Shown: in pieces, positions 18,582-27,959 of the stretch
Layout of the letters: each line of letters starts with the position of its first letter
Numbering within the stretch: the first letter of the stretch is position 1
The notes under the pieces: generated by a model
What the model was told of the DNA's origin: nothing
Databases searched by the model: none
What the model saw: only the letters and a program-made list of their open reading frames with translations
Position numbers and translations under genes: made by a program
From: Deltaproteobacteria bacterium
GTDB taxonomy: Bacteria; Desulfobacterota; Syntrophobacteria; Syntrophobacterales; Syntrophobacteraceae
Reading direction: 5' to 3'
Assembly (NCBI GenBank): GCA_021780695.1
Contig: JAJXYD010000025.1
Span: forward strand, 124,001-188,000
DNA length: 64,000 nt

Positions 18582-19445
18582 ATGCTCAAGGATTTTGGGG
18601 CCATGACTATTTTTTTGCTTTTGGTCTTCTTTTTGCTGCTCCTGCCGATCTGGGCTTCGCTTACCACCTATTCCTTTTTCTGGTATGAAAACGGATGGAA
18701 AAATGGACGCACGCCTGAGGGTGAAAAACTAGCCGAGATGGCTTTTCGCGGCTTTTTATCCTCCCTTGCAAGCCTGGCGTTCATAACTTTAACCTACCCT
18801 CTCGGCTTTATTAACAAAAACCGTTTTAAGCCCCAAGTCCTCGCTCCCGGGCCCGTCTTCATTCTTACTCACGGGCTCTTTCACAATGCGAGCGGCTGGC
18901 TGCTGTTTTCAAAACATCTGCGCAAGGCGGGCTTTAAAAATATCTTTTTGATGAATTACGGAAGTTTCTCCACTTCGTTTGAAAACACGTACGAAAAATT
19001 CGAAAAATTCGTCTTGGATGTTTCCTCAAGGGCTCCCGGGCGGCCTATCTACCTCATCGGACACAGCCTGGGAGGGCTCCTTTCGCGCGTATACGCCGAA
19101 AGAGCGCGAGGGGAAAATATCCCGGCCGCCGTGATAACCCTGGGCAGCCCCCACCAGGGCGCCAAGCTCGCCGCCCTGGCGCCCGGCAAACTGGGCTCGA
19201 GCCTCATATACCACGGCCCCCTTTTTGAAAGGATAGAATCCGAAGCCACGGGGCTTGCATGTCCAGGGCTCGCCCTCATTTCCCCGGTAGACAACATGGT
19301 AATGCCCTTCGAGGCCCACATGGTCCCCTACGAGGGGTGGGTCTATTCTCAAACCAGCCCCTTGAGCCACACTGCGATGCTTTATTCCAAACCGGTTGCG
19401 CAAACGGTGATCGAGTTCGTTAAGACCCTGGAAAACAGGAGGTAA
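18582..19445 (+). CDS. Membrane-anchored alpha/beta hydrolase, lipase-like
   Basis: A 287-residue hydrolase with one or two N-terminal hydrophobic segments (residues about 8-28 and 48-66), which place it at the membrane. The alpha/beta-hydrolase core begins near 85 with PGPVFILTHGLFHNASGW. The nucleophile elbow GHSLGG follows, then LGSPHQGAKLA, a pattern common to lipases and PGAP1-like acyl esterases. A late Asp (SPVDNMV) and His (LSHTAML) complete a plausible triad. It follows the RACo-like gene by 48 bases on the same strand and may be co-transcribed, with no obvious shared function. ATG at 18582 is chosen; an inner ATG at 18603 is possible. The substrate is unknown. Confidence 0.75.
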   Translation: MLKDFGAMTIFLLLVFFLLLLPIWASLTTYSFFWYENGWKNGRTPEGEKLAEMAFRGFLSSLASLAFITLTYPLGFINKNRFKPQVLAPGPVFILTHGLFHNASGWLLFSKHLRKAGFKNIFLMNYGSFSTSFENTYEKFEKFVLDVSSRAPGRPIYLIGHSLGGLLSRVYAERARGENIPAAVITLGSPHQGAKLAALAPGKLGSSLIYHGPLFERIESEATGLACPGLALISPVDNMVMPFEAHMVPYEGWVYSQTSPLSHTAMLYSKPVAQTVIEFVKTLENRR

Positions 19446-19872
19446 AGGAACGTTTAGCGCAGTTGCGACCAAAAAATAATTGGCGACCACCCTTACTTTT
19501 CAAACATTTATTGTTACATTAACTTATGAAAACTTCCTAGTTGCGCCTACGATTGAACAATCATAGGAAAAAATCGGCTACATTTCCAATTTTGTGCATG
19601 CGCCGCATGCACTTAGCCGAACAGATGAGCACAGGGGAGCCAGAATTTTACTAATTCAACGTTTTAACCGTCTTGGGGGCGGCCGATTTTCCAGCTCTTG
19701 GCAAGAAGAACCTATATCCATTACAATGCGCACTTTGTTTTCTTACGGCCATGAAAATTGTTTTATCTTTTTCAGGCTGACTTGCCGTATTAAATAATTG
19801 GAGCACATTGACTTGCCTGTAGCTAATATGCTAATAGAGCGGCGAACTTTTGCCAAGGAAAGGGGTACTGAT
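19446..19872. other. Intergenic region upstream of ptsH
   Basis: No convincing coding frame. It contains an imperfect inverted repeat (arms 19546-19555 and 19558-19567, one mismatch) and a weak promoter-like pair (TTGACT at 19808-19813 and TAATAG at 19832-19837), compatible with transcription starting just before ptsH. Confidence 0.4.
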
Positions 19873-20166
19873 TTGATACAGAGTGACGAAGAATCTCCCG
19901 CTTTGACGCAGGAATTCATGGTCGCCAACAGAATGGGAATCCACGCTCGAGTAGCTGCCCAGATCGTTAAGGTCGCCTCGCGGTTTAACGCCGAGGTTTG
20001 TATAGCCAAATCCGATGTTGCGGCAAACGCAAAAAGCATCCTCGACGTCATGTCTCTTTTTTGCCCTTACGGAAGCAAAGTCTTTGTCTCGGCCAGAGGC
20101 CCGGATGCCACCGAGGCTCTAAGCGCCCTTGCCGCCCTATTTCAGACTAAGTTCGGCGAACCGTAA
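19873..20166 (+). CDS. ptsH: Phosphocarrier protein HPr
   Basis: HPr accepts phosphate from EI on a histidine and passes it on in the phosphotransferase relay. The active-site His24 lies in NRMGIHARVAA. The regulatory serine position (Ser55, matching Ser46 of the classical numbering by the same 31-residue spacing) lies in ANAKSILDVM. With TTG at 19873 the protein has 97 residues, near the usual size, and AAGGAAAGGGG precedes this codon. The longer frame from TTG 19798 would add 25 residues without family support. ptsI follows 77 bases later. No EII sugar permease or HPr kinase is encoded in the window. Confidence 0.85.
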   Translation: MIQSDEESPALTQEFMVANRMGIHARVAAQIVKVASRFNAEVCIAKSDVAANAKSILDVMSLFCPYGSKVFVSARGPDATEALSALAALFQTKFGEP

Positions 20167-20243
20167 AGACTCTTCCCACCGCCGGAAAAATAGTCTAATA
20201 AGAAACGATTAAGACAATTATAGCGTCAGGAAGGTCCGTCCAA

Positions 20244-22070
20244 ATGATAAACGACCGTTCCTCATTGACCATAAGGGGCATAGGGGCCGCGCCCGGAATC
20301 GCCATTGGAAAGGCGTTTCTGCTTGAGCGCGGGCAGATCCCGGTGCCTCGCTACAGGCTTTTCGGCGAGCAGTCCGTCGCGGAAGAATGCAAGAGGTTTG
20401 AAGCGGCGGTAAAAGAGGCCGAAGCCGATCTTGAAACGATCAAAAAGAGCATAAGGTCCGAATTTAGCGATCATGCGAGGCTACTCGAAGTCCAGCAGAT
20501 GATCCTTCGAGACCCGTCGATATACGACGAATCTCTGCGATATATAAGGGAAGAGCGCACCAACGCACAGCTTGCCGTCATAAAGGCTCTAAGGAAGGCC
20601 AAGGAGCTCTTTAGCGGTCTTAGCAACGATGAGTACGCAAAGAGCAGAATAGCCGATGTGGACGCGGTAGGAGACCGCGTAGTGCGCATTCTTGCCGGGC
20701 AAAGCCGTTCGGACCTCGATCATCTGCGGGAAGGGGCCGTGATAATCGCCCACGATCTCTCGCCCGCCGACGCCATCCAGTTGCAGGCCGGCCGCACGCT
20801 CGGGATAGTAACGGAAATAGGGGGCAGCTTCTCCCACACTTCCATTGTCGCCCGCTCGCTTGGAATTCCGGCTGTTACGGGAGCCGAACACGCAGCCCGG
20901 CTCATCGCGGAAAACGACTTCATAATTGTCGACGGCCGAACCGGAGTAATTATTATCAACCCGGGCGAAACGGAACTCGAATTTTATGCAAACCGTCAGG
21001 ATGAGATCCAGACCTACTTAAAACAGATCAGCCGGCATTCCCATCTGCCCGCCCAGACCTCGGACGGCCACAGGGTGGGCGCAGAGGCAAATATCGAGGC
21101 CATTGAGGAGATCGTAGCGGCCAAGGACAACGGGGCCGAAGGCATAGGCCTCTACAGGACCGAATTTTTCTTCATGAACCGGGTGGAACTTCCCGATGAA
21201 GAATCCCTCTATAGAGACTACCACGACCTGGCCGAACTGATGGCGCCTTCGCCGGTCACCATCCGGACCTTGGATCTTGGGGCCGACAAGCTCACGTCCT
21301 GGTGTCCGACTCTTGAGGAACCCAACCCGGCCCTGGGGCTTCGCTCCATCAGGCTTTGCCTGCACTACAAGGAGATATTCAAAACCCAGCTAAGAGCAAT
21401 GCTTCGGGCAAGCGCGGTAGCCGGCAATATACGGCTCATGCTGCCGCTCATTTCCGGCATGGGAGAAATTTTCGAGGCCAGGAAAATCTTTCGAGAGATC
21501 CAGGCCGAATTGACTAAAAAGCGCATACCTTTCGACAAAAATATGCCCTTCGGAGCCATGATCGAGTTGCCCTCGGCTGTTGCAATGGCCGATCTGATCG
21601 CTCAGGAGGTCGATTTTTTCAGCATCGGAACAAATGATCTTATCCAGTACTCCATCGGGATAGACAGATCCAATGAACATGTAGCCTATCTCTACGAGCC
21701 TCTTCACCCGGGGGTTTTAAGGTTCATAAAACAGACCGTGGACGCGGCCCATGATGCGGGCATTCCCGTGGCCGTATGCGGGGAGATGGCCGGAGAGCCC
21801 TTGTATGTGCCAATCCTTCTGGGGCTGAAAATCAATTCCTTCAGCATGAACCCGGTGGCGCTTCCCCGGGTTAAAAACCTTATCCGAAGGTCCTCCATGA
21901 AGGAATGCTGCCGGTTTGTGGAAAAGGTTCTGCGCATGCGTACGGCTTCAGAGATCGAAGAGGCGGTCAGCAAGATGGTGATGAAAAAGTTTCCGGAAGA
22001 ATTTCATGTATTTGATCCTAACTGGATCGGAAACACACCCCTTGCGGCCAAGAAAAAATCGGGTTCCTAA
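20244..22070 (+). CDS. ptsI: Phosphoenolpyruvate-protein phosphotransferase (Enzyme I)
   Basis: EI takes phosphate from phosphoenolpyruvate and transfers it to HPr, in the cytoplasm. The protein of 608 residues is of slightly generous but normal length. An N-terminal HPr-binding helical domain precedes the phosphohistidine domain with His198 in [13 protein letters not shown]. The C-terminal PEP-binding barrel shows [22 protein letters not shown] and CGEMAGEP. It is preceded by ptsH on the same strand. Without visible EII components the pair may act in a regulatory phosphorelay rather than in sugar uptake; that is inference from the neighbourhood only. Confidence 0.95.
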   Translation: MINDRSSLTIRGIGAAPGIAIGKAFLLERGQIPVPRYRLFGEQSVAEECKRFEAAVKEAEADLETIKKSIRSEFSDHARLLEVQQMILRDPSIYDESLRYIREERTNAQLAVIKALRKAKELFSGLSNDEYAKSRIADVDAVGDRVVRILAGQSRSDLDHLREGAVIIAHDLSPADAIQLQAGRTLGIVTEIGGSFSHTSIVARSLGIPAVTGAEHAARLIAENDFIIVDGRTGVIIINPGETELEFYANRQDEIQTYLKQISRHSHLPAQTSDGHRVGAEANIEAIEEIVAAKDNGAEGIGLYRTEFFFMNRVELPDEESLYRDYHDLAELMAPSPVTIRTLDLGADKLTSWCPTLEEPNPALGLRSIRLCLHYKEIFKTQLRAMLRASAVAGNIRLMLPLISGMGEIFEARKIFREIQAELTKKRIPFDKNMPFGAMIELPSAVAMADLIAQEVDFFSIGTNDLIQYSIGIDRSNEHVAYLYEPLHPGVLRFIKQTVDAAHDAGIPVAVCGEMAGEPLYVPILLGLKINSFSMNPVALPRVKNLIRRSSMKECCRFVEKVLRMRTASEIEEAVSKMVMKKFPEEFHVFDPNWIGNTPLAAKKKSGS

Positions 22071-22116
22071 ACGGACCCCCAAACATCTCCTTGCACACTT
22101 TAAATCTAGCGCAGGG

Positions 22117-22125
22117 TGTTATAAT
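22117..22125 (+). promoter_or_regulatory. Extended -10 promoter for smpB
   Basis: TGT followed by a perfect TATAAT (22120-22125) forms an extended -10 element. No good -35 box lies at standard distance. Transcription would begin near 22132, leaving a leader of only about 20 bases. Confidence 0.6.
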
Positions 22126-22150
22126 AAATCGAGAGGAATGCCTTCCGGAT

Positions 22151-22633
22151 ATGTCTAAAGGCGCCGAACAGACGGAAAAAATCAAGTTGATCGCGCAAAA
22201 CAAAAAGGCCTACCACGACTTTGAAATAGGTGAAAAGTTCGAGGCCGGCATAGTTTTGCTGGGCACGGAGGTAAAATCGCTTCGCGAGGGCCGGGCAAAC
22301 CTAAAGGACAGCTACGCCAGGGTAAAGCACGGCGAAGTGTTTCTCTTCGGCCTCCATATAAGCCCCTACACCCATGCTTCCTACGATAATCATGATCCCG
22401 AACGGGTACGAAAGCTTCTTCTCCACAGAGCCGAGATAAAGAAACTGCTCGGTAAAACCCAGGAGCGCGGTTTTTCACTGGTCCCCATAAAGATTTATTT
22501 CAAGGACGGGAAGGCTAAAGTTGAAATCGCCCTTGCCAGGGGCAAGAAGGAATACGACAAGAGGGAATCGCTGAAAAGAAAAGAAGGGATCCGTGAAATG
22601 GACCGCATCAGAAAGGAGCGCAAACTGTCCTGA
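22151..22633 (+). CDS. smpB: SsrA-binding protein SmpB
   Basis: SmpB binds tmRNA and brings it to stalled ribosomes for trans-translation. The 160-residue protein has the full family pattern: [31 protein letters not shown] as the N-terminal beta-barrel block, then [20 protein letters not shown] and the basic C-terminal tail ([14 protein letters not shown]... DRIRKERK), which inserts into the decoding centre. The start is ATG at 22151. A longer frame from 22091 runs through the promoter and is rejected. I found no ssrA RNA gene in this window. Confidence 0.94.
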   Translation: MSKGAEQTEKIKLIAQNKKAYHDFEIGEKFEAGIVLLGTEVKSLREGRANLKDSYARVKHGEVFLFGLHISPYTHASYDNHDPERVRKLLLHRAEIKKLLGKTQERGFSLVPIKIYFKDGKAKVEIALARGKKEYDKRESLKRKEGIREMDRIRKERKLS

Positions 22634-22667
22634 TGCCCGGGAGATAAAGGTTTTACTCCACAAAAAG

Positions 22668-22694
22668 AGCAGCCGTGAAAGCCTCGGCTGTTTT
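22668..22694 (+). terminator. Terminator after smpB
   Basis: An 8-bp stem (22668-22675 with 22685-22692, one G-U pair) with a 9-base loop, merging into TTTT. It lies 35 bases after the smpB stop. Confidence 0.55.
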
Positions 22695-22789
22695 GCCTGT
22701 GAGACCCGAGAGCCTTTGGCAAGAGCTCTTGTGACGATCAGCTGGCCAACCGGCGCCTTCGGGAGCGTCCCTCCGGCCGCAAAGATGGC

Positions 22790-23929
22790 TCATGCCCCCT
22801 TTGCCGAAGCCACCACATCGATAATCGTAACCTCGGGGCGCGCAAGCACGCGCACGGGAAGCCCCCAGGAGCCCGACCCTCTGCTCGTGTACAGCACAGA
22901 CCCCTTTGGAAGATAATAGGGACCGTTTTGAAAAGGATAAAACAGCGCAACTATATACCGCAAAGGGAATAGCTGACCGTAATGGGTATGCCCGGAGAGC
23001 TGAAGGTCGAAGAGCCCAAGACTCGAGCCTGCCGGATCCGGGCGGTGTTTCAGAAGAAGAGTGAAAAGTCCGTTTTGGACTTCGCCAAGTATTTTTGTTT
23101 CCTCCCCGCCATGGTTTGCGGCCGGATCGTCGACGCCTACGACGGTCAGGATATTGTCGACTATTTTGGCTTCTCCTCTTAGCACCGTAAATCCAAAAGC
23201 TCTCTTGGCCGCGAGGGACTCCTCAAGGCCGGCGTAGACCTCATGGTTACCCGTTACCGCAAATTTGCCAAGCCTTGGGCAAACCTTTGCAAACAAAGCC
23301 TCGAGCGGTTCCCTTTTGTTTAGCTTCCCATCGATAAGATCCCCTGTGCTTACGAGCATATCGGGCCTTTGGGCCTGGACGGCATCAAGGATTCTCGCCA
23401 TGCGTTTTTCAGCAGCCCTCAGCCCAAGGTGTACGTCGGAAATCTGCGCTATCCGCACCCTCTCGACCGCGGGGGGAAGTTTGCCTGATTGGAGCACAAC
23501 TTTTTCCACACGAATGGACCTCGCCTCGAAAAACCCATAAATATTTATGAGCGCGGCCAGAGCAAGAACGCAAACGGCGGCAGCCGGACCCTGGAACACG
23601 GGCAGGGGAAAACCGGTGGTAAGACTTACCAGTTGGGAAAGCATCCCAAGGGCTACGAGCAGCAAAAAGCCCAAAAAGCAATAGAAAAGAAATCCAAGCC
23701 AGCAAAAGCCGACAAGACCCAAACTCCGCGCTGCGGCTAACAACCCCCGGCGTTCCAAAAGATTGGTTAACACAGGGGCAAAAACCATAAAGGCCATGAA
23801 GATTATCACGACCGCCCGGGCCGATGGGGCATCGGGTAAAAGCACCTTCGCCCGCAGGTAGACAAAAGCGTTCATTAGCGAATAGATCGAGAAAAAAGCC
23901 AGGAGAAATTTTTTCATTTCACTAAACAT
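22790..23929 (-). CDS. Membrane-bound calcineurin-like metallophosphoesterase
   Basis: A 379-residue protein. About four transmembrane helices occupy residues 1-150, and a cytoplasmic-fold phosphoesterase domain starts near residue 160. All metal-binding motifs are present: SDVHLG, GDLIDG, GNHEVY, a later LLKHRPD and GHTHYG. The domain layout resembles YaeI/YkuE-type enzymes, several of which act on lipid-linked phosphates such as UDP-diacylglucosamine or related lipids; the substrate here is unknown. The start codon lies inside the 3' end of the upstream GspE/PilB-like gene (8-base overlap), so the two are translated from one message. Confidence 0.85.
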   Translation of the reverse strand: MFSEMKKFLLAFFSIYSLMNAFVYLRAKVLLPDAPSARAVVIIFMAFMVFAPVLTNLLERRGLLAAARSLGLVGFCWLGFLFYCFLGFLLLVALGMLSQLVSLTTGFPLPVFQGPAAAVCVLALAALINIYGFFEARSIRVEKVVLQSGKLPPAVERVRIAQISDVHLGLRAAEKRMARILDAVQAQRPDMLVSTGDLIDGKLNKREPLEALFAKVCPRLGKFAVTGNHEVYAGLEESLAAKRAFGFTVLRGEAKIVDNILTVVGVDDPAANHGGEETKILGEVQNGLFTLLLKHRPDPAGSSLGLFDLQLSGHTHYGQLFPLRYIVALFYPFQNGPYYLPKGSVLYTSRGSGSWGLPVRVLARPEVTIIDVVASAKGA

Positions 23930-25718
23930 CCACCGCGCCGACGACCCGGAAGACCTCCTCGATGGAAGTAACCCCGGAGCTGACCTTTAGCGCTCCGGCG
24001 ATATTAAGAGGGGTCAAACCCTCTTTTACCGCCTGTCCCCTGATCTCGGACAGTTCGCAGTCCTGCCTGATAAGGCTTCTTACCGCGGGGCTGAGGACAA
24101 ACATTTCGTAGATGCCCACTCTTCCATGATAGCCGGTTTCCCTGCATTCCAGGCAGCCCACGGGGCGGTTAAAACGGCCCTCGGGCGCGATCTTCCAGGG
24201 ATGAGTCAAGGAGCGCCAAAGCTCCTCGTCAAGTTGGCCCGGTTTTCGGCAATGAGGACAAAGGGTTCGTGCCAGCCTCTGGGCAAGAACCCCCAGAACC
24301 GTGGCTCTTATCAGGTAATGGGGAACCCCGATATCGAGCAGCCGGATGATTGCCGACGGCGCATCGTTTGTGTGAAGAGTCGAAAAGACGAGGTGGCCGG
24401 TAAGGGCAGCCTGCACGGCCATCTCGGCGGTAGCCAGGTCGCGGATCTCGCCAACCATTATGATGTCGGGGTCCTGTCGTAGAAAAGTCTTGAGGCCGGT
24501 GGCAAAATCGAGTCCAATAGCTGCGTGGACCTGCATTTGATTTAACTTCGGCTCGACCATCTCGATAGGGTCTTCGACGGTGCACACATTTACTTCCGGT
24601 CGTGCAAGATATTTGAGCGTCGAGTAGAGGGTGGTCGTCTTACCTGAACCGGTGGGCCCGGTGACAAGGATGATGCCGTTAGGGGAGCTTATGAGTTTTT
24701 TCCATTGCCCCAGTTCCTTATCGGAGAATCCCAGCTCGGAAAAGCCCCTGACCGTGACCTCCGGGTCAAAAATACGCATGACCAGCTTTTCGCCGAAGAC
24801 CGAAGGCATGGTTGAAAGACGCAGTTCGATCTCTCCGGAGGGTCCCTTTGTCTTGATCCTGCCGTCCTGAGGACGTCTTTTTTCAGCAAGATCCATCCTG
24901 CCCAGCACTTTGAGCCGGCTGACCACCGCGCCCATGACAACGGTAGGCAACTGATAGACGGGGTGAAGAACTCCGTCGATGCGGAAACGCACATCGCTGT
25001 TGCCGCGCCGAGGCTCAAGGTGGATGTCGCTTGCGCGCTGTTCGAACGCATACTGGAGCAACCAGTCGACGATATTGACAACATAGCGGTCGTTTGCGTC
25101 AAGTTTGCCGGTCCGGCCAAGCTCGAGCATTTGTTCGAGATTCATGACGCCGCCCTGAGAAGTTGCCCCCGCCCTGCCAAGGGCACGCTTTACAGAGTCT
25201 GTCAGAGCGTAGAATTCAATCAGGTAACGGCTTATATCGTTTGGATTGGCCAAGACCCTGCGGATTTTTTTCCGCAGCATCTGCTCGAGTTCCTGCTGCC
25301 ATTCAAAATGGAAGGGATCTCCCGTGGCTATGATGACCCATTCGGCCAATACCTCAACGGGCAGTATCTTATATCGAGACGCGTAGGCATAGGAAACAAG
25401 AGTGGTGACGCCCTGCACATCGACCTTGAGAGGATCGATCTTTAAATAGTCCAAGCCCGACTTTTCGGCCAGCCAGGCTACAAGAAACTCCATTACAACG
25501 GGTTCGTGAGACATGCCCGCCCTGCTCAAACCGGCCTCGGCGATAACGATCAGAGGGTTTTTGGCGGGAGCGTTTTCCGAGGCCCTCGATCTTGCGAGAA
25601 CTTTTTTTGCATCGTTTTCGGCAATTACACCATCTAAAACCAGGGCACGCAAAAGGCTTATGAGGCTAAAATCAAGAGAGCCCACGTTTTTAGGCCCGAT
25701 CCCGCTATCCTTTTTCAC
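23922..25718 (-). CDS. GspE/PilB-family type II/IV secretion ATPase
   Basis: A hexameric motor ATPase that normally drives type IV pilus extension or type II secretion. In the 598-residue form an N-terminal MshEN/GspE-N-like region (about 1-190) precedes the ATPase core. Walker A (GPTGSGKTT) is at about 354-362, an Asp box lies in VCTVEDPIE, Walker B in DIIMVGEIRD, and the His box follows in FSTLHTNDA. A zinc-type four-Cys element (CPHC... CLEC) lies near 510-550. The start is GTG at 25718 with GGGGAGG five bases upstream; the outer GTG at 25748 lacks a binding site. No pilin, PilC or GspD gene is nearby, so it is an orphan here, and its system cannot be named. Confidence 0.88.
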   Translation of the reverse strand: MKKDSGIGPKNVGSLDFSLISLLRALVLDGVIAENDAKKVLARSRASENAPAKNPLIVIAEAGLSRAGMSHEPVVMEFLVAWLAEKSGLDYLKIDPLKVDVQGVTTLVSYAYASRYKILPVEVLAEWVIIATGDPFHFEWQQELEQMLRKKIRRVLANPNDISRYLIEFYALTDSVKRALGRAGATSQGGVMNLEQMLELGRTGKLDANDRYVVNIVDWLLQYAFEQRASDIHLEPRRGNSDVRFRIDGVLHPVYQLPTVVMGAVVSRLKVLGRMDLAEKRRPQDGRIKTKGPSGEIELRLSTMPSVFGEKLVMRIFDPEVTVRGFSELGFSDKELGQWKKLISSPNGIILVTGPTGSGKTTTLYSTLKYLARPEVNVCTVEDPIEMVEPKLNQMQVHAAIGLDFATGLKTFLRQDPDIIMVGEIRDLATAEMAVQAALTGHLVFSTLHTNDAPSAIIRLLDIGVPHYLIRATVLGVLAQRLARTLCPHCRKPGQLDEELWRSLTHPWKIAPEGRFNRPVGCLECRETGYHGRVGIYEMFVLSPAVRSLIRQDCELSEIRGQAVKEGLTPLNIAGALKVSSGVTSIEEVFRVVGAVDV

Positions 25719-26018
25719 AAACGCCTCCCCGCCTGAAGGGCCAAACACGCATCCGTTTACATTTCTGCGGGGAAATTAACAGGTTATTTTATGTTTCGGA
25801 AGTGAAATCGACTTTACGAAGAGGTTTAAAGCTCTTAAACCCCAATTTCGGCAAGCCGCATCAACAGAGTTGCTGCCGGGCGCGAACCGCGTTGATCGCG
25901 CCCACGGCAGAACCTGCCTTGCGAGGTCAATTGAGGGGGGGTGGTCCCAAAACCCGTATTTGCACAGGCGGGACCACGTCTGGGGGGGTGCGCTTAAGGA
26001 AATGATTTTTACTAGATG
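25719..26018. other. 300-base intergenic region with a hairpin
   Basis: No gene is seen. An 8-bp inverted repeat (25941-25948 with 25970-25977) and two runs of seven or more G are present. It lies downstream of the unknown gene at 26.0 kb and upstream of the GspE-like gene, both minus strand. Confidence 0.35.
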
Positions 26019-26450
26019 CTAATTACTTACTCCATAGCGTTCCATCAGGGTGTGATAGAGGCTGCCGCCCAGAAAAGATTTCAATTTCAGGCTCTGGCGC
26101 CTCCTGGATTCGTATTCGAGCCAGAACTCATCGAATTGATCGTGCGCCGGTCCCAATTCCGACAATATCTGCTGGAATTCGTCCCGGCGTCCATAGTAAT
26201 CTTTGAACATCTCGCAGCCGGAGGCATCCAGAACGAGCATGGACAACACGTCGCAAACCGACAGGGAGCGTTCCCGGCAAGGCGCCTCCACATAAACGTC
26301 TATTTTTTTCCCCAACTTTCTCATTTGGCACCTGTAACGTTCAACCGGTTTGCCTCGGTCCCAGCCCTTCGATTGAACCGAATCCATCTTCATCAACTGC
26401 ATTGAAATCCCATGGCGGTTCATAAAAGATTCAATCGTGACGCGCTGCAT
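26019..26450 (-). CDS. Hypothetical protein, unknown function
   Basis: A 143-residue soluble protein that I do not recognise. The first 70 residues look like mixed strand/helix, with a basic patch (RYRCQMRKLGKKIDVYVEAP) that could form small beta hairpins. The remainder is mostly helical and charged, ending in a Leu/Ser/Gly-rich segment. The start ATG at 26450 is preceded by a plausible purine-rich AAGGAGG. Intergenic spaces of 300 bases or more lie on both sides, so it is probably monocistronic. No function is proposed. Confidence 0.6.
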   Translation of the reverse strand: MQRVTIESFMNRHGISMQLMKMDSVQSKGWDRGKPVERYRCQMRKLGKKIDVYVEAPCRERSLSVCDVLSMLVLDASGCEMFKDYYGRRDEFQQILSELGPAHDQFDEFWLEYESRRRQSLKLKSFLGGSLYHTLMERYGVSN

Positions 26451-26920
26451 ACTACCTCCTTATAAGACTCGACCGCTCAAACATTTGGCGGACTATTCAA
26501 AAGGATTGAAGTCATCCTTATTTATCGGTATTGATACAGTGAGATAAAAAAAAGATATATGGGGTGAAGGGGGTATTTACCGGGATAAGGAATGTATTTT
26601 GATGCCGGGCAGGAAGTATATTTTGCAATTAGGATGTTTGTCCCATGCTTAATGGAAGCGGCAAAAAGCTCAGAGGATAGAATTGGGGCCGATGCGCAAT
26701 GTGCGGCTTTTTTAAGCTTTTAAGAGATGAAGGGGGTTGTTGCCGGGGAAATAGATATTTTGGACCTGGAGCCCAGGGTTCGACATTAGCGCCAAGCAGA
26801 GGAAGGGTATCGCAGCCGGCGGCACCAAATGCAGCCGGCATAAAGCACATAGGGGATCAAAAAAACCAACCGGAGGGAAAGTAGCGATCCCATAAGCAGG
26901 GAGACTAAAAAAAACCGACT
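26451..26920. other. 470-base intergenic region, no gene seen
   Basis: It lies between the end of the tol-pal operon and the start of the unknown gene, both minus strand. It is AT-richer than its surroundings. Short frames on both strands lack coding character. Just past the CpoB stop the minus strand has two T-rich runs without a clear stem. I see no RNA gene here. Confidence 0.45.
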
Positions 26921-27799
26921 CTACAATCCCTGTAATTTCTTTTGCGCCGCTCTGGCCTGGACCGTTCCCGGATAATCTTTTACAAGACGAGTATAAATTA
27001 TTCGAGCCATGGTGTTCTCTCCAATCCCCTGCCAGCCCATTCCTTCCCTGAGAAGGGCGCTCGCGGTTTTACCTCCCTTTGGATACTTGTCCACCACAGC
27101 CTGGAAAGCCTTGATAGCGTCTTCGTAGTGCCGTTGTCCAAAACTGCATTCGCCAATATTATAGAGAGCATTTTCCCCAAGACCCGACTTGGGGTACTTG
27201 GATAAAAAGGCCTGGAATACTTTTTTTGCGCCGTCGTAATTTTTCTGCTGCATCATCTGCATGCCCCGGTCAAATTCGACCTGTTCGGCGCTTTTGGCCG
27301 TAGCCGCGGTTTGGCGGCCCCGGCTTTCCGGAGAGGCAGAGGTCTGAGCGCCGGGAGCAGGTCCAAGGGAGGAAGGAGGCCTCACGAAATGGGGTGTCTG
27401 CTGGGCGGGAGGCTGATAGCCGGGCGAAGGAGCACCAGGCATTACAACCGTACCTGAAGGCGGCAACCCGGGGGCCTGCTGAGGCTCCGACGACTGGGCG
27501 GCGGGAGCCGCGTTCTGCTGGAGCATATCGATCTTATGTTGCACCTCGTCTATCCTGCCGTTCAAGCTCCGCATCTGGGCCTGCAAATCCTGCATCTGCG
27601 AATAGAGATCTCCGCTTTTTCGGGAGGCGCCTTCCTGGCTTCGCACACGTCTTTCAAGAGCGGCTTCCCGCTGGTTTAAAATGGACAGATTCTCCTGAAG
27701 GGTAGAAGTCTCTGAAGTCGAGGCGCAGCCGGCAAGAAATCCAGCCAAAACCACCACGACGCAATACCACAATACCCTACCTTTTATCGCACCCCTCAT
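26921..27799 (-). CDS. cpoB: Cell division coordinator CpoB (YbgF), Tol-Pal associated lipoprotein
   Basis: A periplasmic protein that links Tol-Pal constriction to peptidoglycan synthesis. The 292-residue form begins with a lipoprotein signal (LAGFLAGC, lipid-acceptor Cys25), followed by a coiled-coil trimerisation region (about 30-110), a Pro/Gln-rich linker, and C-terminal tetratricopeptide-like repeats (FDRGMQMMQQKNYDGA, ALYNIGECSFGQRHYEDA, KTASALLREGM). The start is ATG at 27799, eleven bases after GGAGGAG; the upstream extension to 27940 would give a non-signal N-terminus. It is the last gene of the tol-pal operon, as in most Gram-negative bacteria. Lipidation is uncommon in enterobacterial CpoB but is seen in other groups. 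Confidence 0.9.
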   Translation of the reverse strand: MRGAIKGRVLWYCVVVVLAGFLAGCASTSETSTLQENLSILNQREAALERRVRSQEGASRKSGDLYSQMQDLQAQMRSLNGRIDEVQHKIDMLQQNAAPAAQSSEPQQAPGLPPSGTVVMPGAPSPGYQPPAQQTPHFVRPPSSLGPAPGAQTSASPESRGRQTAATAKSAEQVEFDRGMQMMQQKNYDGAKKVFQAFLSKYPKSGLGENALYNIGECSFGQRHYEDAIKAFQAVVDKYPKGGKTASALLREGMGWQGIGENTMARIIYTRLVKDYPGTVQARAAQKKLQGL

Positions 27800-27959
27800 A
27801 GTGTTCTTCTCCTCCAGGAAATAGAAAAGAGGTAGCAGGCAGCGAGCGGCGGGGGCCCGAGAGAGCAAGGCAGGGAAGGCCCTCGCCTTTCCCCCTGCTG
27901 CTCCCTTCGGCCAGTCCGCAAAGCTTCTCGCTCCCTGCACCCTCTGCTTGAAATCCTAA

